This document shows positions 41,457 to 49,827 of a stretch of 54,756 bases of DNA, piece after piece. The stretch comes from CAZYHS01 sp964647545 (GTDB taxonomy: Bacteria; UBA10199; GCA-002796325; 1-14-0-20-49-13): contig CAZYHS010000013.1 in NCBI GenBank assembly GCA_964647545.1, positions 1 through 54,756 on the forward strand, given 5' to 3'. The first letter of the stretch is position 1, and each line of letters starts with the position of its first letter. Position numbers and translations under genes: made by a program. The notes under the pieces are model-generated. The model saw only the letters and a list, made by a program, of their open reading frames with translations. It searched no databases and was not told the DNA's origin.

Positions 41457-41951
41457 ATGACGATAAAGATCTACATCACCGGCGGAACTTTCGACAAAGA
41501 GTACAACGAATTGACAGGCGAGCTCTATTTCAAAGATACTCATCTGCCCGAAATGCTCACGCTCGGCAGATGTAAGCTCGATATCGACACGCGCACGTTG
41601 ATGATGATCGACAGCCTGAAGATGACCGACGAAGATAGAAATCTCATTCTCAGCAATGTTAAAAAATCTACAAGCGATAAGATCGTCATCACTCACGGCA
41701 CAGACACAATGGAAGTTACGGCGCAGTTGCTTGGAAAAGAAGTGCACGACAAAACGGTCGTGCTTACGGGGGCGATGGTCCCTTACAAATTCGGAAGCTC
41801 GGACGGGTTGTTCAACCTCGGCAGTGCGCTGGCTTTTGTGCAGACCCTTCCGAGCGGAGTTTTTATCGCTATGAACGGCCGTTTCTTTACTTGGGACAAC
41901 GTTCGCAAAAATCGCGCGACGGGCGAATTCATTGAAACAACAAGGGGGTAA
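41457..41951 (+). CDS. Single-domain asparaginase-like protein
   Basis: The 164 residues cover only the N-terminal domain of a type I/II asparaginase (full enzymes are about 330). The catalytic features are present: Thr11 in ITGGTFD, and the Thr82-Asp83 pair in THGTDTME. VVLTGAMVPYKFGSSDGLFNLGSAL also follows the family. The stop after ETTRG is clean and the next gene follows in two bases, so this is a natural short form rather than an obvious frameshift. Stand-alone single-domain members exist. Activity on asparagine is uncertain because the C-terminal domain normally completes the site. Its place next to ferritin is unexplained. Confidence 0.82.
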   Translation: MTIKIYITGGTFDKEYNELTGELYFKDTHLPEMLTLGRCKLDIDTRTLMMIDSLKMTDEDRNLILSNVKKSTSDKIVITHGTDTMEVTAQLLGKEVHDKTVVLTGAMVPYKFGSSDGLFNLGSALAFVQTLPSGVFIAMNGRFFTWDNVRKNRATGEFIETTRG

Positions 41952-41953
41952 CT

Positions 41954-42283
41954 ATGATGTTCTGCAATATGGTTTTGGGCTTGTTTGCTTTTATTGCCGC
42001 TACAGTGCTGCTGGTTTGGGTTTACGGCAGACAGCCTCAGTGCGGGCTAATCATCGGTAAAGTGTTTGCTTGGATAGCTCTTGTGCTGGCATCGGTCGTT
42101 CTTGTGGTTCAATTTTCGGTCTGCACAAATATGTGCATGGGGGGCAAGTGTCCGAGAATGATGGGAGAGTCTGCCCCTTCGCGCATGATGCAAATGGAAC
42201 GCGGTCGCATGGGAAAAATGCGTGATTTCCAAGCGATGCCTACAGCCCCCTCCAATGAAGAAAATGAGGCACCGGCTAAATAA
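41954..42283 (+). CDS. Small Met/Cys-rich two-helix membrane protein, unknown
   Basis: A 109-residue protein starting two bases after the asparaginase-like stop. Residues about 5-25 and 33-55 form two membrane helices. The tail begins with CTNMCMGGKCPRMMG and is rich in Met, with Cys in a CxxxCxxxxC pattern that could bind iron or another soft metal. No family was recognised. It closes the rubrerythrin/ferritin run, so metal handling is plausible. Confidence 0.7.
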   Translation: MMFCNMVLGLFAFIAATVLLVWVYGRQPQCGLIIGKVFAWIALVLASVVLVVQFSVCTNMCMGGKCPRMMGESAPSRMMQMERGRMGKMRDFQAMPTAPSNEENEAPAK

Positions 42284-42325
42284 TTGGCACGCTAAAAAAC
42301 TATTAGTATCAAATAGTTAACTTAA

Positions 42326-42364
42326 ATGGGGCTGGTTGAGCCGTCTTGGCTTGGCCGGCCCCAT
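42326..42364 (+). other. Long RNA-type hairpin in the spacer between two genes
   Basis: Bases 42326-42342 pair with 42348-42364 over 17 consecutive positions, four of them G-U, around a five-base loop. The G-U pairs hold only in plus-strand RNA, so the structure is on the upstream operon transcript. Weak T-richness follows. It may be a terminator, a processing site or a remnant of a repeat. Confidence 0.6.
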
Positions 42365-42407
42365 ATTTCATGTTTACCCAAAGCTCCGTTTCTTGTAGAA
42401 TTAGTGC

Positions 42408-43238
42408 ATGTGGTTCTGCAAACTCAAACGCTGTCTTGGCCGTTTTCTTCTTATATTTTCAATGGTTGCAATTGTATCCTGCGCAAACAGCTCGCAAATA
42501 AGCATTGAAGAGGCGCAATACGCAATAGACCACCACGATTGGGATCAGGCGATCTATTTAGCTAAGTCTGTTTTGGAATCTGACCCATCGAATATTAAAG
42601 CCGCGCTTGTCCTTGCAGCCGCATATGCAGGCAAGGGGGGGTTTAGAGTTGTTGACCTTGCCGAGGTGATCGCAAACGATATTCATCGCGGGCGTATTAT
42701 GGGGGCTCTTCATAACGCAATGCTGATGATCGGCAGCGTTGACATGGAGCAAATTCGAAACGCGATCTATTATCTCCTTGAGAGGGTTAATCCTTTTCCT
42801 CAATTTGGGCATCTGCATTTCATTGATTACCAGTTCGACGTCGGGCTGCTTCTTGTTATCGAAGGGCACGTTCTTCCGACAATAATCGCCCAGCCCCTGC
42901 TTGACGGCCCGATCGACGTTAACCAGATCACTCAGGAGATCGCCGACAGGGTTCAGCAGGATCTGGTGAACTTTGACAACTATCTTCTCAACGCCGGCTT
43001 TACCGAAGACGACGATATTTTGGTCCATTCCAGAGAGACCTACTGTGTGCTTGAGAACGCATCTGGAAGGACCGACGGGTTCGATCTGGAAGTTCTTCGC
43101 GACTTGACTTTATGCCAGCTCTCGCCTAACAACGGTGCAGACCTTGGACCGGACGATTTTCAGTCGGGCAAAGTTACTGCGTGCACCGACTTTAACTACG
43201 ATGCCTGCTCCTCGGTCGATACAAGCGACACCGAATAA
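42408..43238 (+). CDS. TPR-like lipoprotein of unknown function
   Basis: A 276-residue protein with an N-terminal signal (LKRCLGRFLLIFSMVAIVSC) ending in the lipobox AIVSC. Residues about 30-65 (AQYAIDHHDWDQAIYLAKSVL) look like a TPR or a similar helical repeat. The rest is helical, with a Cys-containing C-terminus (AETYCVLEN; CTDFNYDACSS). No family was recognised. Its stop overlaps the next start (TAATG), so it is coupled to the outer-membrane barrel and may be its accessory lipoprotein. Confidence 0.75.
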   Translation: MWFCKLKRCLGRFLLIFSMVAIVSCANSSQISIEEAQYAIDHHDWDQAIYLAKSVLESDPSNIKAALVLAAAYAGKGGFRVVDLAEVIANDIHRGRIMGALHNAMLMIGSVDMEQIRNAIYYLLERVNPFPQFGHLHFIDYQFDVGLLLVIEGHVLPTIIAQPLLDGPIDVNQITQEIADRVQQDLVNFDNYLLNAGFTEDDDILVHSRETYCVLENASGRTDGFDLEVLRDLTLCQLSPNNGADLGPDDFQSGKVTACTDFNYDACSSVDTSDTE

Positions 43239-44425
43239 TGCGTCTTCAAAATTTTTCTGCATTTATGGCTTTGGTAAGGCGGGCGTTTTTCTCTAAAGTT
43301 TGCCTGCTTTGTCTTTTTGCGGCGGTTTTTACGCCGTCAAATTCTTTCGCTCGAAAAACCGCGATAGGAGATGTTTTTCCGTCGCTCATGCGCGGGGTTA
43401 GGCCGCTTGGTATGGGCAACGCCTTTGTAGCTATGCCCGGCAGCGACGCCATCGCGCCATTTTACAACCCAGCCGCAATCAACGATTTTTCCGAGGAGAG
43501 AATTTACACCGTCGGCGTGCCGATGCTCGACTTCAATCCGAATTTCTTCGGGGCGTTCTATGACCTCTACGATTTAAAGCACAAGATAAAGACCCACATG
43601 CCTGCGAATCAGAAGATCGCGATTTTCAACAATTACGTAAAAAAATATACCGGCGAGTTTACGTCGCTCTATTCGCAGATGCCTCTTTTTCAAGTTCGAC
43701 ACAAATTTTACACGTTGTCGGCCGTAGCCGACAGTCGCACGGTCGTGTCGTTTCGAAATCAGGTCTTTCCAAACGTCGATTATAAAACCGCGCAGACCGT
43801 CGGCATTGTGGCCGGCAGCGCGGTCTCGGTCATCGACGATGATTCGCTGCAAATCGGCCTGAACGGCAAGCTTCTTGTGCGCATGGGGAAAGAGGACGAA
43901 ATCACAAGCGCCGACATCGTTATCAACAGCATCCAGAAGTTGATCGGTTTTCAAACGTGGCAAAAAGGTGTCGGCTTCGGTTTCGATCTCGGCGCAAAAT
44001 ACAGGCTCCCATTCTGGCAGGATTCGCTGCAGCCGACGATCGCAGTGACCGGACAGGATATCGGCGGCACAAGATTTTCCGGTAACGCTCCGACAATGCC
44101 GATGTCGCTTTCTGTTGGCGCCGGAATTTTTCCGAGCATCGGCTCGATCAAATTGGCCATTCTTGCCGATGTTCGCGAGTTGCAAATTCATCAAACCTTC
44201 ATGAAGAAATTTCACTTCGGAGTTGAGGCGACTTTCCCGAAGAATAGATTGTTCACGCCAACTCTTCGCGCCGGATGCGATCAAGTCTATCCAAGCGTCG
44301 GGGCCACTTTAAAGTTCCCGAAACTTGTTTCGTTTCTCTTTGCTTTCTATGGCGAAGAGGCCGGACATTATTCCACAACAAAGCCAATCTGGAGACTATC
44401 GAATCAGCTCGTCTTTGAGTTTTAA
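43238..44425 (+). CDS. Outer-membrane beta-barrel protein, PorV/UPF0164-like
   Basis: A 395-residue protein with a signal peptide (FSKVCLLCLFAAVFTPSNSFA). The N-terminal hallmark GVRPLGMGNAFVAMPGSDAIAPFYNPAA is shared by PorV and FadL-like (UPF0164) barrels. The remainder alternates short amphipathic strands and ends in Phe (LVFEF), the usual outer-membrane assembly signal. The cargo is unknown. It is translationally coupled to the TPR lipoprotein upstream. Confidence 0.78.
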   Translation: MRLQNFSAFMALVRRAFFSKVCLLCLFAAVFTPSNSFARKTAIGDVFPSLMRGVRPLGMGNAFVAMPGSDAIAPFYNPAAINDFSEERIYTVGVPMLDFNPNFFGAFYDLYDLKHKIKTHMPANQKIAIFNNYVKKYTGEFTSLYSQMPLFQVRHKFYTLSAVADSRTVVSFRNQVFPNVDYKTAQTVGIVAGSAVSVIDDDSLQIGLNGKLLVRMGKEDEITSADIVINSIQKLIGFQTWQKGVGFGFDLGAKYRLPFWQDSLQPTIAVTGQDIGGTRFSGNAPTMPMSLSVGAGIFPSIGSIKLAILADVRELQIHQTFMKKFHFGVEATFPKNRLFTPTLRAGCDQVYPSVGATLKFPKLVSFLFAFYGEEAGHYSTTKPIWRLSNQLVFEF

Positions 44426-44438
44426 CAAAGGGGGAGTT

Positions 44439-45299
44439 ATGGCCGTCGAGATTGCATCGCTAAGCCGATTTACCTCTCGAGAAATGTTCGACCCTTGGAT
44501 GAAGGCGTTCTGTGACTATCAAGTTGACCTTAAGATGACTCCGGAAATTCTCGACGTTTACTTCAGGCAAAATTGCGTTGATTTTTGTGCGTCAGTTGGA
44601 GCGTTTGATGACGGCGAGCTGGTCGGTTTTTGGATGAACGGTCTTAGAAATGAAGATGGTTTCAAGAGAGCTTACGATTCAGGCACGGCGATCAGACCCG
44701 AATATCGAGGTCAGAAAATTTCGTCGCAGCTGGCAAAAAGATCGACCGAGATTTTAAGATCGCTTGGCGTTACAGAATATCAGTTGGAAGTTTTGCAAGG
44801 TAACGACACGGCAAAAAATGTCTATTTGAAGGACGGTTTTTGTGTTTCTCGCGAGTTTGTTTGCATGAAAAAGAGGGATGTTTTACTTCAAACCGTAAAT
44901 TCGTGTTCGGGGTTTGAATTTGTTGAGACCCCCTTTAATGTGAAGCGGTTGGTCGAATTCCCGAAAATGGAATATGAACCGAGCTGGCAAAACACCAATT
45001 TGGCAATGGACAACATTAGGGACGAAGTTGTCGTTCTTGAGGCCCATGATGATAGCGGCGTTGCGGCTTACGGACTCATGCAGCCAAAACGTGGGCGAAT
45101 TTCGCAGATTGCGCTTCGAAGCGACCTGTGGGGGAGCGGATTTGCCGGCGCTTTTCTAAATTGGCTTGCATCGCTTTCGGCAACAGGCGAAGCTGTGATT
45201 ATCAACATTGATTCGCGAGCACAACGCACGCTTTCATTATTTGAGTCGGCGGGCTTTGAGATTTTGTGCCGCCAGTACGAAATGAAAAAGAGAATTTAG
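44439..45299 (+). CDS. Tandem GNAT acetyltransferase
   Basis: A 286-residue protein with two GNAT folds. The first (about 1-145) is complete, with the acetyl-CoA-binding block TAIRPEYRGQKISSQLAKRSTEIL. The second (about 160-286) has the same fold with a shorter block, RSDLWGSGFAGAFLNWLA. I chose the ATG at 44439 behind GGGGGAG; the frame is also open upstream from 44325 inside the preceding gene. The acceptor is unknown. The hemB gene begins nine bases after its stop. Confidence 0.8.
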   Translation: MAVEIASLSRFTSREMFDPWMKAFCDYQVDLKMTPEILDVYFRQNCVDFCASVGAFDDGELVGFWMNGLRNEDGFKRAYDSGTAIRPEYRGQKISSQLAKRSTEILRSLGVTEYQLEVLQGNDTAKNVYLKDGFCVSREFVCMKKRDVLLQTVNSCSGFEFVETPFNVKRLVEFPKMEYEPSWQNTNLAMDNIRDEVVVLEAHDDSGVAAYGLMQPKRGRISQIALRSDLWGSGFAGAFLNWLASLSATGEAVIINIDSRAQRTLSLFESAGFEILCRQYEMKKRI

Positions 45300-45307
45300 G
45301 AGTTTTT

Positions 45308-46288
45308 ATGGATTTCCCGATTCACAGATCAAGGCGCACCCGAAGCAGCGCAACGATGAGAAAGTTTGTAAGCGAAACCCAGCTTTCGCCAAGTGATTTT
45401 GTCATGCCGATGTTTCTTGTGTTCGGCAAAAATAAAGTTGAACCGATCAAGTCGATGCCGGGAATAAATCGTTTCAGCGTTGACCGCGTTGACGAAGAAA
45501 TTAAACGCATTTGCGAACTAAAAATTCCGGCGGTGATCTTGTTTGGCATCCCCGAACACAAAGATGAAAATGGCAGCGGGGCGTGGGACGATAATGGAAT
45601 TGTTCAACAGGGAATAAGAAGAATTAAAGAGATTGCGCCCGATCTTTTAGTGATAGCCGACCTTTGTCTTTGCGAATACACAAGTCATGGGCATTGTGGC
45701 GTTGTCGAAGGCGGCAAAATTTTAAACGATGCGAGCCTTGAATATTTGTCTCGCGCTGCGGTTAGTCAGGCAAACGCCGGCGCCGACATAATTGCACCGT
45801 CCGACATGATGGACGGGCGTGTCGCTGCAATTCGCGAAGCTCTCGACGAAAATGGCCATAGCGAAAAATTGATTCTATCTTACGCGGCGAAATATGCGTC
45901 GAGTTTTTACGGGCCGTTTCGCGAAGCGGCGGAAGGGGCACCAAAATTCGGTGACAGAAAAACCTATCAGATGGATCCGTCGAATTCACGCGAGGCGATC
46001 AAAGAAATTTTGCAGGATGAGGCCGAAGGGGCCGACATGGTGATGGTGAAACCGGCTCTTTCGTACCTAGACATCATTACAAAGGCTCGCGAAGTGACAA
46101 ACCTTCCACTCGGCGCTTACAATGTGAGCGGCGAATATTCGATGATAATGGCGGCGGCCGAGCGTGGCTGGATCGATGCCGAAAAGGCGGCGTTTGAGAC
46201 GGTGACTTCAATTAAGCGCGCCGGCGCCGATTTTATAATCACCTATTTTGCAAAGATGCTGGCCGAGAAAATTTCTTTAAATGGATAG
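45308..46288 (+). CDS. hemB: Delta-aminolevulinic acid dehydratase (porphobilinogen synthase)
   Basis: Joins two aminolevulinate molecules to porphobilinogen in heme, siroheme or cobalamin synthesis. The 326 residues hold both Schiff-base lysines: Lys195 in YAAKYASSFYGPFR and Lys248 in MVKPALSYLD. The zinc-binding Cys cluster of the metal-dependent class is in DLCLCEYTSHGHCG. I chose the ATG at 45308 with AGGAG upstream; an in-frame start at 45266 would overlap the GNAT gene. It may serve cobalamin supply for MetH. A strong terminator follows. Confidence 0.96.
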   Translation: MDFPIHRSRRTRSSATMRKFVSETQLSPSDFVMPMFLVFGKNKVEPIKSMPGINRFSVDRVDEEIKRICELKIPAVILFGIPEHKDENGSGAWDDNGIVQQGIRRIKEIAPDLLVIADLCLCEYTSHGHCGVVEGGKILNDASLEYLSRAAVSQANAGADIIAPSDMMDGRVAAIREALDENGHSEKLILSYAAKYASSFYGPFREAAEGAPKFGDRKTYQMDPSNSREAIKEILQDEAEGADMVMVKPALSYLDIITKAREVTNLPLGAYNVSGEYSMIMAAAERGWIDAEKAAFETVTSIKRAGADFIITYFAKMLAEKISLNG

Positions 46289-46311
46289 TGCCGAGGGTCT
46301 CGTAAAAAAAC

Positions 46312-46346
46312 AAAAAGGCCGGATGTTTTCACATCCAGCCTTTTTT
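46312..46346 (+). terminator. Intrinsic terminator after hemB
   Basis: AAAAAGGCCGGATG (46312-46325) pairs with CATCCAGCCTTTTT (46332-46345) around TTTTCA, with one mismatch. T6 follows. The A-run before the hairpin could let it stop the minus-strand tRNA transcript too. Confidence 0.85.
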
Positions 46347-46352
46347 ACTTTG

Positions 46353-46424
46353 TGGGCCCGGAGGGACTCGAACCCCCAGCCGATCGGTTATGAGCCGACA
46401 GCTCTACCATTGAGCTACAGGCCC
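46353..46424 (-). tRNA. tRNA-Met (anticodon CAT), elongator type
   Basis: On the minus strand from 46424 the sequence folds as a cloverleaf. The acceptor GGGCCTG pairs with CGGGCCC (one G-T pair), the D-stem is GCTC/GAGC, and the anticodon loop CTCATAA has anticodon CAT. The T-loop is TTCGAGT with a five-base stem, and the discriminator is A. No CCA is encoded. The GC pair at position 1-72 and the TCGG stem argue against initiator tRNA. Met elongator fits best, but CAT can also be Ile2 after lysidine modification. Confidence 0.9.
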
Positions 46425-46632
46425 GCCATGATAGACGAGCGAAAAAAATATTTTATATAATTTCAATTACTATGCAAATATCGGTGCTTAAATGCAGGCC
46501 GTAAACGTCTCGCGAGGCGAGGTGGGCGGGCCCGACATATCCAGCTTCAAATTGCCGACCTCCACTAGCGAATTTTAATAATAAATGCAAGTTGACAATT
46601 ATATGTCTTTGGTCATATATCGGCGCCACTTC

Positions 46633-47370
46633 ATGACGACAATCGATCTTAAAAACCAGTTGCAGTTGATCAAATCCTTGCAGGACATTGACGTCGAACT
46701 CCACAAAATTGAGGTCCAGTTAGCCCAAATCCCAGTCTTGGTCAATGAGGCCGCCTTTGAGTTGAATCAGGCAAAGGCCAAAATTGAGCAAAAAACGCTT
46801 GAAAAACAAACACTTGAAAAGCGCCGCAAAGATGAGGAGACCTTCATCTCAGATGAAACTGCCCGCCTGAAAGATCGCGAAACCAAGCTTTACGCGATCA
46901 AGACAAACAAAGAATATCAGGCGGCAATCAAAGAAATCGCGGACGCAAAGCAGGCGTTAAAAGACAGGGAAGATTCGCTACTTAGGACCATGGAGTCGCT
47001 CGACGCAATTAACGAAGAAATTACGCAACTTTCTTCAGGTCTCGCCGATAAAGAGAAGGTATTCAGTGAAAAAGAGGCCGAAATCAGGAAGGGCGAGGGC
47101 GAGCTCCACAGCGCTTGCGAAAGGCTTAAAGCCGAAAGCTCAAAAGCCGAAGCCGGCGTTGATGCAAAAATTCTCAGGGAGTATCGTTTTATCCAACGGA
47201 GAATCAGCGATGCAATGGCGCTGGCCGTTGGAGGCGTTTGCCAGGGCTGCAATAAAAGAATTCAACCGCAGCTCTACATCGAATTGATGAAGTGGCAAAG
47301 CTTGATATCCTGCCCCAACTGTCATAGAATTCTCTTCTATCAGGAACAGGAAGAGAAGCAGGCCTCCTGA
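46633..47370 (+). CDS. Coiled-coil protein with C4 zinc ribbon (DUF164 family)
   Basis: A 245-residue protein of the broadly conserved DUF164/CT398-like family. Residues about 5-185 are a long coiled coil rich in Glu, Lys and Leu. The C-terminal zinc ribbon has CQGCNKR and CPNCHR, four cysteines spaced as expected. I chose the ATG at 46633; the frame is open upstream from 46585. The role is not well defined, though related proteins act as scaffolds. It is followed 18 bases later by a small unknown gene, then RNase HI and the RNase P RNA. Confidence 0.85.
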   Translation: MTTIDLKNQLQLIKSLQDIDVELHKIEVQLAQIPVLVNEAAFELNQAKAKIEQKTLEKQTLEKRRKDEETFISDETARLKDRETKLYAIKTNKEYQAAIKEIADAKQALKDREDSLLRTMESLDAINEEITQLSSGLADKEKVFSEKEAEIRKGEGELHSACERLKAESSKAEAGVDAKILREYRFIQRRISDAMALAVGGVCQGCNKRIQPQLYIELMKWQSLISCPNCHRILFYQEQEEKQAS

Positions 47371-47388
47371 ATACTTTAAGGGGCTATT

Positions 47389-47694
47389 ATGATCAACATT
47401 AAGACATTACCAAAGGACACGGCCGCCGAATTGCTTCGCTATATTTCGGAGCACGAAGATTTTAATTCGGTCGATGAACTTGCCGCGCGCGATTTAACCG
47501 TACAAGAGCTCAAGGCTCTGCTGCGCGAAATTGCAAACCAGCTTGAGCGCGAAGCTCTTGCGGAAGCTACCGATAAGTACGACGTGAAGGGCTGCAAGGT
47601 TTTGACCAAATCATCCAAGGGCGTTATCGGGTGTCTCTCTCCATCGGAAGAAAAAAAGCTGCTCGTGAAGTTCGGTTTGATCGAGAAAAAATAA
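47389..47694 (+). CDS. Small helical protein of unknown function (101 aa)
   Basis: A 101-residue, mostly helical protein with AAGGGG before its ATG. No signal peptide or membrane segment is visible. The middle (VQELKALLREIANQLEREAL) looks like an amphipathic helix, and two cysteines lie in DVKGCKVL and VIGCLS. No family was recognised. It lies one base before the RNase HI gene, so the two are probably co-translated. Confidence 0.7.
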   Translation: MINIKTLPKDTAAELLRYISEHEDFNSVDELAARDLTVQELKALLREIANQLEREALAEATDKYDVKGCKVLTKSSKGVIGCLSPSEEKKLLVKFGLIEKK

Positions 47695-47695
47695 C

Positions 47696-48109
47696 GTGAA
47701 AAGGTTCATTATTAACACCGACGGCGCGGCCAAAGGGAATCCGGGCCCCGCAGGTATCGGCGCCGTAATAAAAGACAGCTCAGGCTCTATTATCGCCGAG
47801 GTTTACGAATATCTTGGCGAGACGACTAACAATCAAGCCGAGTATCAGGCGCTGATCGCCGCTTTAAAGCGCGCTCAAAAATTAGGCGGTGAAGAGTTGC
47901 AGGTCTTCGCAGATTCTGAGCTCATGGTGAAACAAATAGCCGGAATTTACAAAGTTAAGAACGAAGGCATTAAGCCTCTTTTTGAAGAAGCAAAACAGAT
48001 GATAAAGCTGTTCAAGTCGGTCAGCCTAAAGCATGTGCCGCGCGAAAAAAACAGCGAGGCCGACGCTTTAGCCAACAAGGCCATCGACGAACACTTTAGA
48101 GCTCGTTGA
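47696..48109 (+). CDS. rnhA: Ribonuclease HI
   Basis: Degrades RNA of RNA-DNA hybrids. The 137 residues start with a GTG. Catalytic acidic residues are Asp9 in NTDGAAKGNPGPAGIG, Glu49 in NNQAEYQAL, Asp73 in VFADSELMV and Asp123 in NSEADALANKA. The sequence is closer to the short archaeal/plant-like RNase HI type than to E. coli RnhA and lacks its basic protrusion. The RNase P RNA begins 11 bases after the stop on the same strand. Confidence 0.93.
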   Translation: MKRFIINTDGAAKGNPGPAGIGAVIKDSSGSIIAEVYEYLGETTNNQAEYQALIAALKRAQKLGGEELQVFADSELMVKQIAGIYKVKNEGIKPLFEEAKQMIKLFKSVSLKHVPREKNSEADALANKAIDEHFRAR

Positions 48110-48120
48110 AAATTTAATTT

Positions 48121-48490
48121 AGGGAGCCGGACGATCGCTTGAAAAGGGCGCAAGCTTTTTTCGAGAGGAAAGTCCGGGCTTTTATCCAGCACCGTAGCGG
48201 ATAACATCCGCCGACGCTTTTTTGGAAGGGGCGTCAGGACAAGTGCCACAGAGACGAGTCCGTCGTCAAAAACGGCGGGGTGAAACGCGGTAAACTCTAC
48301 GGAAAGCAAGAGCAAACAGCTGCGAAACAAGGATCGCTGGTTTCCCTCGATGTGCGATTCTCATGAGACGCGCATCTTGCGCAGCGGGTAGCTCGCTAGA
48401 GCCGCGCGGCAACGCACGGCCCAGATGAATGATCGTCGGCTCGAACCGTTAAAAGTTCGGGCAACAGAACCCGGCTTACAGGCTCCCGTC
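48121..48490 (+). ncRNA. rnpB: RNase P RNA
   Basis: Catalytic RNA that trims tRNA 5' ends. The P1 helix is GGGAGCC (48122-48128) with GGCTCCC (48481-48487). The conserved GAGGAAAGTCCGGGC box lies at about 48164, and the ACAGAACCCGGCTTACAGGCTCCC block lies at the 3' end. The total of about 370 bases fits bacterial type A. Ends are approximate. It follows rnhA closely and is ended by a clear terminator. Confidence 0.93.
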
Positions 48491-48500
48491 TTCCAATAAA

Positions 48501-48537
48501 AAACCCCGTCAGGCATTTTTGCTTGGCGGGGTTTTGT
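48501..48537 (+). terminator. Intrinsic terminator of the RNase P RNA gene
   Basis: AAACCCCGTCAGGC (48501-48514) pairs imperfectly with GCTTGGCGGGGTTT (48521-48534) around ATTTTT, followed by GTTTTTT. A-runs before the hairpin may also let it end the convergent outer-membrane gene at 48554. Confidence 0.8.
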
Positions 48538-48553
48538 TTTTTATGTTCGTTCG

Positions 48554-49165
48554 TTAGAACGTGTAGGTTATGCCGGCCCTCACCGGAACCGAAATTATCG
48601 GAAGCGTTTTTGATTTTGAAACATCTTCGTCGTTTAGAAAAAGAGTGACCTTGACCGGAACTTCAAAAAATAGAGAGAGATTTGAAACGTGTGTAGAACC
48701 GGCGTAGGCCGATTCGCTCAAGGTATAGCGCAACCCGAATGATGCTCCCATGCTTGGCCCCATTGAGGCTGTTTCGTCCGAAACTTTTCCCTCTGTCATG
48801 TAGTTGAAGCCGGCAAGAAGAGAGACGAACGGATCGAACTTGCTGCTCTCGTCCATAAGATGAAAGATCACCTCGGCGTCGGCATTAAAAAGCATGACCC
48901 ATTCGCTGCGGTTGAGTTTGATGTAGTTCACATTCAGCGGGACGGCAATTCCAAGCCAGTCGGGGCGTTCAAAATCGTATCCGCCGACGATGAAGCCGCC
49001 GAATCCGGGCCACATGCGGACCTTTTCGGTGGAGGTCGCCTGCTCTTTCCATGTGAAGTTAAGTGGCTGCTGATAACCGCCTCCGATGTAATAGCCGCTG
49101 GTGCGAGCTTGGGCTACCGAGCTAAAAAGAAGAACCAGCGCGATCGATAGAATTATTTTCTTCAC
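48554..49165 (-). CDS. Outer-membrane beta-barrel protein, unknown
   Basis: A 203-residue exported protein. It starts with GTG behind AAAGGAGG. The signal peptide ends about VAQA-RTSG. The mature part alternates strands with Gly-rich turns and ends in aromatic Phe (GITYTF), a barrel signature. It is the last gene of the minus-strand set ftsK, lolA, barrel. Function unknown. Confidence 0.78.
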   Translation of the reverse strand: MKKIILSIALVLLFSSVAQARTSGYYIGGGYQQPLNFTWKEQATSTEKVRMWPGFGGFIVGGYDFERPDWLGIAVPLNVNYIKLNRSEWVMLFNADAEVIFHLMDESSKFDPFVSLLAGFNYMTEGKVSDETASMGPSMGASFGLRYTLSESAYAGSTHVSNLSLFFEVPVKVTLFLNDEDVSKSKTLPIISVPVRAGITYTF

Positions 49166-49200
49166 AAATCCTCCTTTGATAATGCCGCAGCTTTTGCGGG

Positions 49201-49824
49201 CTATTTGTTTTTGAAAACGAAAATGTCGTCTGAAACGCCGGAGTTGATTTTTATCGAATCGAACGAATAAGTCGAGATATTTCCCGATTTATTGTGGATC
49301 GCCATTGTCGATAGAACGTTGTCCCGATTGAATTCACAGTCGAGCTTTTTGTAGATAGTCGAGCCGTTCTTGGGGGTCAGCGTTAAATAAGTGTGGCCAG
49401 CTTTTGGGGCCGCAACTTTCCGGCTTTCAACGACGAAGAGTTTATCCATCTCGCCGAAGCCCTTTAAAAATTCCAGAGCCTCTTTCGGTATAGAACCGCC
49501 GGAGACTTTATGAATTTCCACCTGTTCCAGCTGCGGATCGACGATCCAAAGTTTTTTTCCGTCGCTAATGTACATTTTCGGGTTCGTGCCGGTGTAGTCT
49601 ATTCGCAGTTTCCCCGGTTTTTTCATCGCGAACAAACCCGACTCCGTTACGTTCTTTTCGAGGATGGCGACATAGGTTGACTGGGTAAATCCGGCTTGCA
49701 AGTCGTTTATCGAACGATATTTGTCCTGAATTTCATCCGGCGACGCGGCAAATAAATTTTGGTGTGAAGCAAAAACAAGAGCCGCCGAAATCGCCAAGAT
49801 GTTCAAACTTTTTTTCAATGCCAC
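49201..49824 (-). CDS. lolA: Outer-membrane lipoprotein carrier protein LolA
   Basis: Periplasmic shuttle that carries lipoproteins from LolCDE to the outer membrane. Of 207 residues, about 1-26 are a signal peptide ending LFA-ASP. The mature part matches LolA: YRSINDLQAGFTQSTYV, PGKLRIDYTGTNPKMYISDGKKLWI and DKLFVVES with the hydrophobic strands that form the half barrel. The start is GTG, two bases after the ftsK stop and with GGAAGG upstream. It belongs with the lipoproteins seen elsewhere in the window. Confidence 0.9.
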   Translation of the reverse strand: MALKKSLNILAISAALVFASHQNLFAASPDEIQDKYRSINDLQAGFTQSTYVAILEKNVTESGLFAMKKPGKLRIDYTGTNPKMYISDGKKLWIVDPQLEQVEIHKVSGGSIPKEALEFLKGFGEMDKLFVVESRKVAAPKAGHTYLTLTPKNGSTIYKKLDCEFNRDNVLSTMAIHNKSGNISTYSFDSIKINSGVSDDIFVFKNK

Positions 49825-49827
49825 GAT

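Noticed and set aside
40896..41747. Minus-strand open frame of 283 codons
   Set aside because: It lies opposite ferritin and the asparaginase-like gene, both firmly identified. No family features or Shine-Dalgarno were seen; it is a codon-bias shadow.
43574..44284. Minus-strand open frame of 236 codons
   Set aside because: Opposite the outer-membrane barrel gene, which has a coupled start and signal peptide; the antisense frame has no support.
46353..46424. tRNA-Ile2 or initiator tRNA with CAT anticodon
   Set aside because: The acceptor 1-72 pair is closed and the anticodon stem lacks three GC pairs, so initiator is unlikely. Elongator Met fits best, though Ile2 cannot be fully excluded.
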